Assembly: GCA_964571595.1 (NCBI GenBank)
Contig: CAZNCJ010000100.1
Span: 1-7,225 of the forward strand
Length of the DNA: 7,225 nt
Direction of reading: 5' to 3'
DNA from: CALCKU01 sp964571595
Lineage (GTDB): Bacteria; Pseudomonadota; Alphaproteobacteria; Caulobacterales; Maricaulaceae
The notes beneath the pieces are model-generated. The model was not told where the DNA came from. It worked only from the letters and a program-made list of their open reading frames with translations, and did not search any database. The position numbers and the translations under genes were made by a program. Shown here piece by piece: positions 1 through 4,286 of this stretch. Each line of letters starts with the position of its first letter. Positions within the stretch are counted from its first letter, which is position 1.

Positions 1-689
1 AATAATTTCCCCGTCCGTCCGGCCCCGCATTGTACCTCATCATAAATCAGTAATATGCCTTGTTCGTCGCATAACTTCCGCAAGCCCCGCAGACATTCAA
101 GCGGCATGGGTCGTAGCCCGCCTTCGCCTTGTACGGGTTCAACCAGAATGGCGGCCGTTGTCTTGGAAATAGCCTCTTTAAGCGCGTCGTGATCCCCGTA
201 AGGCAAATGGATAAATCCGGGCAAATTAGGGCCAAAGCCTTTAAGATATTTCGGATTACCACCCGCATTAATCGTAGCAAATGTCCGCCCGTGAAAAGCC
301 CCTTGAAAAGAGATAATATCAACCCGTTCGGGCTGGCCATTTTCATAATGGAATTTGCGCGCCGTTTTCATGGCGCACTCTAAGGCTTCCGCGCCGGAAT
401 TTGTAAAAAAGACCTTTTCGGCAAATGGCACGGTCTCGCAATATTTACGGGCCAGCTCAAGCGCGCCGGGAATGCGGTACATGCCCGAGACATGCCAGAG
501 TTTTTCCGATTGCGCTTTTAAGGCATTATTGGGAATTGGATGATTATGGCCCAAACAATTCACGGCTATACCCGCGATGAAATCAAGATATTTCTCACCG
601 GTTTCTGTATAGAGATAGGCGCCTTCACCACGGACAAACTCTACCGGCGGCGGGGCATAACAATTATAGAGATGATCACCTTGTGGCAC
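1..689 (-). CDS. argD: Acetylornithine aminotransferase-like class III PLP aminotransferase, 3' end outside the window
   Basis: Seen: 229 codons read from a GTG at 687-689 to the window edge without a stop. Class III aminotransferase landmarks appear in order: GEGAYLYTETGEKYLDF (residues 21-37), GIAVNCLGHNHP (40-51), the PLP-phosphate loop TNSGAEA (96-102), FHGRT (132-136), EPVQGEGG (184-191) and DEVQCGAGRTG (217-227), whose Asp should contact the PLP pyridine nitrogen. The PLP lysine lies beyond the edge. Known: ArgD transfers an amino group between N-acetylornithine and 2-oxoglutarate in cytoplasmic arginine synthesis, and often also serves as succinyldiaminopimelate aminotransferase. The YRIP segment (71-74) and the QCGxGRTG ending favour ArgD over ornithine or GABA aminotransferases. 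The start is placed at the second of two overlapping GTGs because only that frame stays open and it has a strong Shine-Dalgarno. It lies 26 bp behind the permease stop, so co-transcription is likely. An argD beside gcrA is, as I recall, also seen in Caulobacter. Confidence 0.9.
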   Translation of the reverse strand, partial: MPQGDHLYNCYAPPPVEFVRGEGAYLYTETGEKYLDFIAGIAVNCLGHNHPIPNNALKAQSEKLWHVSGMYRIPGALELARKYCETVPFAEKVFFTNSGAEALECAMKTARKFHYENGQPERVDIISFQGAFHGRTFATINAGGNPKYLKGFGPNLPGFIHLPYGDHDALKEAISKTTAAILVEPVQGEGGLRPMPLECLRGLRKLCDEQGILLIYDEVQCGAGRTGKL

Positions 690-693
690 ACGG

Positions 694-702
694 CCCTCCC
701 TT
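694..702 (-). promoter_or_regulatory. Ribosome binding site of argD
   Basis: On the minus strand AAGGGAGGG lies 4 bases before the in-frame GTG at 687-689. It decides the start. The overlapping GTG at 689-691 is in a frame that soon meets TAG, and no ATG precedes the conserved N-terminus in frame within the 26-bp gap to the permease stop. Confidence 0.75.
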
Positions 703-715
703 ACATAAGGCTTGA

Positions 716-1540
716 TTAGGCTTTTAAGCGCCAACCTGTTTTGAAAACACGTAAGACAATTATAGCCAGAATAATATTAATAATAGCAATCAGTACAACA
801 CCAACCATGACATTGCCATCAGCTTCTCCAATGAAGCCATATCGAAACCCGTCTATGAGATAAAAAAGCGGATTCATCAAGGAGAGTTTCTGAAAGAGCG
901 GCGGCAGAATATCAATATGGTAAAATGTGCCTGATAAATAGGACATAGGCAGGATAATGAATTGATTGACCACGGCAAGTTGGTCAAACTTTTCTGCCCA
1001 TATTCCCGATAAAATCCCGACAAGGCTCATCGCAATGGCAGCAGAAAGACTAAAATATATCACGGCCCATAAATGCACTGGGATGAGCGGGGTAAAGAAA
1101 ATGGACAGTGCAATGGCAGTGGCAAAGGCCACGACAATGCCGCGCGTTACCGCACCTGCCATATAGCCTAAGGCCAGTTCGTAATAGGCCAGAGGGGGCA
1201 TAAGCACGTCAACAATGCTCCCCATGAGTTTGCCCGTCATGAGGGAAGAGGAGCTATTGGCTGAGGCATTATTTAATATGCCTAACATAACGAGGCCCGG
1301 GGCCAGAAATTTGACAAATTCAGGGTCCGCCCCGCCGCGCTGCTCAGCAAAGGCAAGGGTGAATACAATCATGAATAAGATATTTGAAATAACGGGGGCC
1401 AGCAAAGTTTGCGGGAATACTTTGGTAAAGCGTTTGACCTCTTTAATATAAAGCGTTTTCAGCCCAAGCCAGTTTATTGGCCCAAAGTTGCGTGCATTGG
1501 CTGAGGCGACGTTTTTATTTAAATTTGTCATGTCGGACAT
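716..1540 (-). CDS. ABC-2 type transporter permease (NodJ/YadH-like)
   Basis: Seen: a 274-residue protein if started at the ATG at 1538-1540. It has a short polar N-terminus (1-22), an amphipathic stretch with the form TLYIKEVKRF (29-38), then about six hydrophobic segments near 46-65, 78-97, 119-150, 157-180, 190-206 and 244-264. It ends in the basic tail GWRLKA. Known: ABC-2 membrane proteins have this layout, pair with a separate ATPase and export lipids, polysaccharides or drugs across the inner membrane; 255-275 residues is usual. The substrate cannot be read from the sequence. No ATPase gene is visible, so its partner must lie elsewhere or off the left edge. Start: the frame is open from an ATG at 1654, with further ATGs at 1555, 1549, 1540 and 1531. 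None has a good Shine-Dalgarno. I prefer 1540 or 1531 because the homologous-looking part begins just after, and the ATG at 1654 falls inside a repeat that looks like promoter DNA. Upstream of, and probably co-transcribed with, argD. Confidence 0.85.
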   Translation of the reverse strand: MSDMTNLNKNVASANARNFGPINWLGLKTLYIKEVKRFTKVFPQTLLAPVISNILFMIVFTLAFAEQRGGADPEFVKFLAPGLVMLGILNNASANSSSSLMTGKLMGSIVDVLMPPLAYYELALGYMAGAVTRGIVVAFATAIALSIFFTPLIPVHLWAVIYFSLSAAIAMSLVGILSGIWAEKFDQLAVVNQFIILPMSYLSGTFYHIDILPPLFQKLSLMNPLFYLIDGFRYGFIGEADGNVMVGVVLIAIINIILAIIVLRVFKTGWRLKA

Positions 1541-1651
1541 GGTGTTCATTCGCATTAAGGCTAAATTTCTATTGGCAAATATCACGACAAATGCAGATGG
1601 CCAAGCAGAATAGCTTTCAGGGCGAAAAAAGTAAAATTTTTCAAAAAACGG

Positions 1652-1774
1652 CATACTATATGTTGATAACTATGGATGAGATAAAAACTTCATCTTGTAG
1701 TTTGAAACTTTTTCTATACGATATGTAGTAAAGTTGATTTACGAACAGGGAATGTGAAATCAACATATAGTATG
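1652..1774. repeat. Perfect 16-bp inverted repeat flanking the core of the divergent promoter region
   Basis: CATACTATATGTTGAT at 1652-1667 is the exact reverse complement of ATCAACATATAGTATG at 1759-1774, with 91 bp between the arms. Read outward, each arm is the same sequence and carries TATAGT, a near match to a sigma-70 -10 hexamer, pointing at the permease on one side and gcrA on the other. The arms are too far apart for an ordinary RNA hairpin, so duplicated promoter cores or paired operators are more likely. Confidence 0.8.
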
Positions 1775-1794
1775 TGTGTGTTTTCGTGAAATCA
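1754..1794 (+). repeat. Direct repeat GTGAAATCA upstream of gcrA
   Basis: GTGAAATCA occurs at 1754-1762 and again at 1786-1794, 32 bp start to start, about three helical turns, which would put both copies on the same face of the DNA. A related inverted copy, CGTAAATCAAC, reads on the minus strand at 1733-1743. The spacing fits a protein-binding site array just upstream of gcrA, but no binder can be named from sequence. Confidence 0.55.
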
Positions 1795-1809
1795 TAGGGG
1801 GTTTCACGA
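1784..1809 (+). promoter_or_regulatory. Hairpin in the presumed 5' leader of gcrA
   Basis: TCGTGAAA (1784-1791) pairs perfectly with TTTCACGA (1802-1809) around a 10-base loop containing GGGGG, followed by TTTT at 1810-1813. If transcription starts about 7 bases after the TATAGT at 1766-1771, this hairpin would be at the very 5' end of the gcrA mRNA, about 30 bases before the start codon. It could be an operator palindrome, an mRNA-stability element or a weak attenuator. The T run is short for a full terminator. Confidence 0.5.
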
Positions 1810-1824
1810 TTTTAGACTGTTTTG

Positions 1825-1837
1825 GGAGGTTAAGGGG
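1825..1837 (+). promoter_or_regulatory. Ribosome binding region of gcrA
   Basis: Two purine tracts precede the ATG at 1841: GGAGGT (1825-1830, about 10 bases upstream) and AAGGGG (1832-1837, 3 bases upstream). GGAGGT is the better anti-Shine-Dalgarno match, at a slightly long spacing. Both support the ATG that gives the conserved GcrA N-terminus MAWTEDRVEIL. Confidence 0.6.
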
Positions 1838-1840
1838 TAT

Positions 1841-2356
1841 ATGGCTTGGACAGAAGATAGAGTTGAGATTCTAACGAAGTTATGGGCGGAAGGCTTAAGT
1901 GCAAGCCAAATTGCCAAAAAGCTTGGCGGCGTGACAAGAAATGCCGTTATTGGCAAGGTTCACCGTCTGGGCTTGTCAGGACGGGCGACACCTTCGCGTC
2001 CGCGCAAGGCCACATCGAAAACTTCAACACCGCGAGCGCGTAAAACCTCTGCGCCTTCGGCCCCGCGCACGCCGCGCCCTATTGTTGCTGCTGCGACACC
2101 GCCCCCGCCGCCACTTGAAGCCAAGCCATTGCCAACGGGTGAATACGCCACAATTTTGACGATACGCGATCATATGTGCAAATGGCCTATTGGTGATCCG
2201 TCTAGCTCGGAATTTCGCTTTTGCGGCAGACGCGTCAAAGAAAGCGAACCATATTGTGAAGCCCATTGTTCGGTTGCCTATCAGCCAAGTCGTCGTCGGG
2301 GACTTTCCACGACAAAGGCTATTCCATACAACCCTAATAAGCGCTTATTGAAATAG
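1841..2356 (+). CDS. gcrA: Cell-cycle transcriptional regulator GcrA
   Basis: Seen: 171 residues, close to the roughly 173 of Caulobacter GcrA. The N-terminal DNA-binding domain (1-48) is nearly textbook: MAWTEDRVEIL, LWAEGLSASQIAKKLGG, then TRNAVIGKVHRLGLSGR. A basic, Pro/Ala-rich linker follows (49-100, with a proline run at 87-91). The C-terminal domain (about 101-155) contains TILTIRDHMCKWPIGDP and FRFCGRRV, with Cys113, Cys128, Cys139, Cys143, His111 and His142 as possible metal ligands. Known: GcrA binds RNA polymerase through the housekeeping sigma factor and activates promoters carrying CcrM-methylated GANTC, linking DNA replication to transcription of division and polarity genes. In Caulobacter its own gene is activated by DnaA and repressed by CtrA; I see no clear box for either upstream. 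A GATTC (GANTC) lies at 1867-1871, inside codons 9-11. Transcribed away from the permease and ended by the terminator at 2387-2414. Confidence 0.97.
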   Translation: MAWTEDRVEILTKLWAEGLSASQIAKKLGGVTRNAVIGKVHRLGLSGRATPSRPRKATSKTSTPRARKTSAPSAPRTPRPIVAAATPPPPPLEAKPLPTGEYATILTIRDHMCKWPIGDPSSSEFRFCGRRVKESEPYCEAHCSVAYQPSRRRGLSTTKAIPYNPNKRLLK

Positions 2357-2386
2357 GCTTTATTGTCTGATCACGCATTATTTACG

Positions 2387-2414
2387 AACGGGTCTGAAAT
2401 TCGGGCCCGTTTTT
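2387..2414 (+). terminator. Rho-independent terminator after gcrA
   Basis: AACGGGTC (2387-2394) pairs with GGCCCGTT (2404-2411; one T-G wobble) around a 9-base loop, overlapping a five-T run at 2410-2414. It lies 30 bp past the gcrA stop and separates gcrA from ggt, so ggt should have its own promoter within 2415-2496. Confidence 0.85.
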
Positions 2415-2457
2415 AACTTCACCTCACACTAAAAATCCATATGGTGGGGAGATAGAC

Positions 2458-2480
2458 CAGACGCGACTTTGTGTCGTCTG
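2458..2480 (+). promoter_or_regulatory. Leader hairpin just upstream of the ggt ribosome binding site
   Basis: CAGACG (2458-2463) is complementary to CGTCTG (2475-2480), with further AC/GT pairing inside the 11-base loop if a 2-base bulge is allowed. It ends 7 bases before the GGAGA of ggt and has no T run, so it is not a terminator. It may be an operator palindrome or a leader structure affecting translation. The rest of 2415-2496 shows no clear -35/-10 pair. Confidence 0.4.
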
Positions 2481-2487
2481 ACCATTT

Positions 2488-2492
2488 GGAGA
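2488..2492 (+). promoter_or_regulatory. Ribosome binding site of ggt
   Basis: GGAGA lies 4 bases before the ATG at 2497. This supports the start that begins with a lipoprotein signal peptide. Confidence 0.6.
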
Positions 2493-2496
2493 TTTT

Positions 2497-4257
2497 ATGA
2501 AAGCCCTTAAGCTCCTTTTATGTAGCCTGACGCTTTTAACTACGGCCTGCACGGACAGCTCTGAGACGCGCCTTGATAAGGCTGTAAAAACCCAAAGCTC
2601 TTCTGTGCAAATGGCAAAGACGCCCACACCTGATAAAGGCATGGTGGTTGCGGCCAACCCCCATGCGACGCGGGCGGGCATCAAGATATTGGAAGCGGGC
2701 GGCTCTGCTATAGACGCTGCGATTGCTGTGCAGACCGTTTTGGGTTTGGTTGAGCCACAAAGCTCTGGCTTGGGCGGCGGCGCCTTTATGGTGGTCTATG
2801 ATAGCCAGACGGGGGATGTCTGGAGTTATGACGGGCGCGAGGAAGCTCCGTCCGATATTACAAAGAGTTTGTTTTTAGATGATAAAAGAAATGCCGTCCG
2901 CCGTTTTCCGGCTGTGGCGTCTGGGAAATCTACAGGCACGCCCGGCGCGATAGTCATGCTGCATATGGCACATGAGGATTACGGGAAATTACCATGGGGG
3001 CCACTTATGGACCCGGCAATTGATCTGGCCGAAAACGGCTTTGCGATCAGCCCGCGCATGGCGCGCCTCATGAAGCGCATGGGTAATTTTTTCCTTAAGG
3101 ATGATCCGACTGCTTTTGACTATTTTTTCACAGGTGAAAAAGACGCGGACGATAAATTTATTACGCATGGTGAAGGCTTTGTCCGGGATAATCAGCCCTA
3201 TGCTGAAAGCCTAAAGTTGATAGCAAAAAATCCGCGAGCTCTACTTGAAGGCCCGCTCGGTGAAAAAATCGTACAGGCAGTGGCGTCGCCTCCGCGCGCC
3301 GGTAGTTTGAGTTTGGCAGATATGGCCCGTTACCAACCCATAAAGTCAGCAGGGCTTTGCTCGCCTTACCGTGACTATACAATTTGCGGCGCGAACCCGC
3401 CCGCCAGTGGCGGCGTGGCAGTGCAATCTATTATGGGAATTTTGTCCAATTTTGATATGGCAAGCATGAACCAGACCTTAGAGGGCTGGCATCATTTCGC
3501 CGAGGCGAGTTTTCTGGCCTATGCTGACCGGGATAAATATGTTGCTGATCCCAAATTCGTAAATGTGCCAGTCAAAAAAATGTTGGACCCGTCTTATCTG
3601 AGCAGCCGTGCGGAGCTGATTTCACCTGATAAGGCCTTGGAAAATGTGACAGCCGGAGATCTTGGACCTGCGGGCCAAGACGCCACACCTGATAATCCGG
3701 GCACCTCGCATTTTACCGTGATGGATAAAAACGGTCTGGTTGTCTCTATCACAACAACCGTTGAAGCCCCCTTTGGCTCTCAACGTATGGTGGGTGGTTT
3801 TATGCTAAATAACCAGCTCACAGATTTCTCCTTTACAACGGTGGATGATGAAGGCCTGCCTGTCGCCAATGCGCCCGCGCCGGGTAAACGACCGCGCTCT
3901 AGCATGTCGCCCACAATTGTATTTGATAAGGACGGAGAGTTTTTGTTTACGACAGGTTCGCCGGGTGGAAATTCCATAATTGCCTATACGGCCAAAACCA
4001 TAATCGGGATTTTAGATTGGGGGCTGACACCGCAAGAGGCCGTGGAACTTCCCAATTTTATTGCGCGTAATAAATCCATTCGTCTTGAAGAAAACGGAAT
4101 GGATGAGGCAATTATTTCAGGCCTTGAGGCGATGGGACATACCATTGTGCGCTCTAAGGGCGAAATTAGTGGCTTGCATATTATCTATCGCGGTAAATCC
4201 GAAGGCTTAAGTGCGGGGGTTGATCCCCGCCGTGAAGGTACAGCCCAAACTTATTAG
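2497..4257 (+). CDS. ggt: Gamma-glutamyltransferase / glutathione hydrolase, lipoprotein-type precursor
   Basis: Seen: 586 residues, normal for GGT proenzymes. The signal peptide MKALKLLLCSLTLLTTAC ends in a probable lipobox with Cys18, suggesting a lipid-anchored envelope enzyme. The large subunit (about 19-402) starts with GMVVAANPHATRAG (48-61) and contains SGLGGGAFMVV (90-100) and YDGREEAP, whose Arg114 matches the substrate-carboxylate arginine. The small subunit should begin at Thr403 in PGTSHFTVMD, the expected autocleavage site and N-terminal nucleophile. It also carries LNNQLTDFSF with Gln440 and Asp443, RSSMSPTIV with Ser468-Ser469, and GSPGG with the oxyanion glycines 490-491. Known: GGT cleaves or transfers the gamma-glutamyl group of glutathione and related peptides in the periplasm or outside the cell. 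Oddity: the segment from DFS to KRP is shorter than in E. coli and has no tyrosine, so the E. coli-type lid tyrosine is absent. This form seems common in proteobacterial homologues, so substrate preference could differ (another gamma-glutamyl amide or an acylase role). Probably monocistronic between the gcrA terminator and the convergent PodJ-like gene. Confidence 0.94.
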   Translation: MKALKLLLCSLTLLTTACTDSSETRLDKAVKTQSSSVQMAKTPTPDKGMVVAANPHATRAGIKILEAGGSAIDAAIAVQTVLGLVEPQSSGLGGGAFMVVYDSQTGDVWSYDGREEAPSDITKSLFLDDKRNAVRRFPAVASGKSTGTPGAIVMLHMAHEDYGKLPWGPLMDPAIDLAENGFAISPRMARLMKRMGNFFLKDDPTAFDYFFTGEKDADDKFITHGEGFVRDNQPYAESLKLIAKNPRALLEGPLGEKIVQAVASPPRAGSLSLADMARYQPIKSAGLCSPYRDYTICGANPPASGGVAVQSIMGILSNFDMASMNQTLEGWHHFAEASFLAYADRDKYVADPKFVNVPVKKMLDPSYLSSRAELISPDKALENVTAGDLGPAGQDATPDNPGTSHFTVMDKNGLVVSITTTVEAPFGSQRMVGGFMLNNQLTDFSFTTVDDEGLPVANAPAPGKRPRSSMSPTIVFDKDGEFLFTTGSPGGNSIIAYTAKTIIGILDWGLTPQEAVELPNFIARNKSIRLEENGMDEAIISGLEAMGHTIVRSKGEISGLHIIYRGKSEGLSAGVDPRREGTAQTY

Positions 4258-4286
4258 TCAGACATATTAGATTTTAAGATTAAAGC

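Larger units (their letters stand above)
1541..1840. promoter_or_regulatory. Divergent control region between the ABC permease and gcrA
   Basis: This 300-bp stretch is AT-rich and carries no supported gene. It must hold promoters for the permease-argD operon (leftward) and gcrA (rightward). It contains a perfect 16-bp inverted repeat (1652-1667 with 1759-1774), a second inverted repeat GTTGATTT/AAATCAAC (1733-1740 with 1757-1764), a 9-bp direct repeat GTGAAATCA (1754-1762 and 1786-1794), a small palindrome AGTTTGAAACT (1699-1709) and an 8-bp hairpin (1784-1809). I see no clear CtrA box (TTAA-N7-TTAA), no DnaA box matching TTATNCACA and no convincing TTGACA -35. TATAGT hexamers at 1766-1771 (plus) and 1655-1660 (minus) are candidate -10 elements. 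Which proteins bind here is not visible; the role is inferred from position and repeat density. Confidence 0.65.

Noticed and set aside
47..383. Open frames of 84-99 codons on both strands over argD
   Set aside because: They overlap the argD frame, which carries all the conserved aminotransferase motifs; these are shadows.
1541..1654. N-terminal extension of the ABC permease starting at the ATG at 1652-1654
   Set aside because: No Shine-Dalgarno, the added residues do not resemble ABC-2 permease N-termini, and the ATG falls in the 16-bp inverted repeat that looks like promoter DNA.
1784..1813. Rho-independent terminator upstream of gcrA
   Set aside because: The stem is perfect, but the TTTT run is short and no plus-strand gene precedes it. 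Leader hairpin or operator is more likely.
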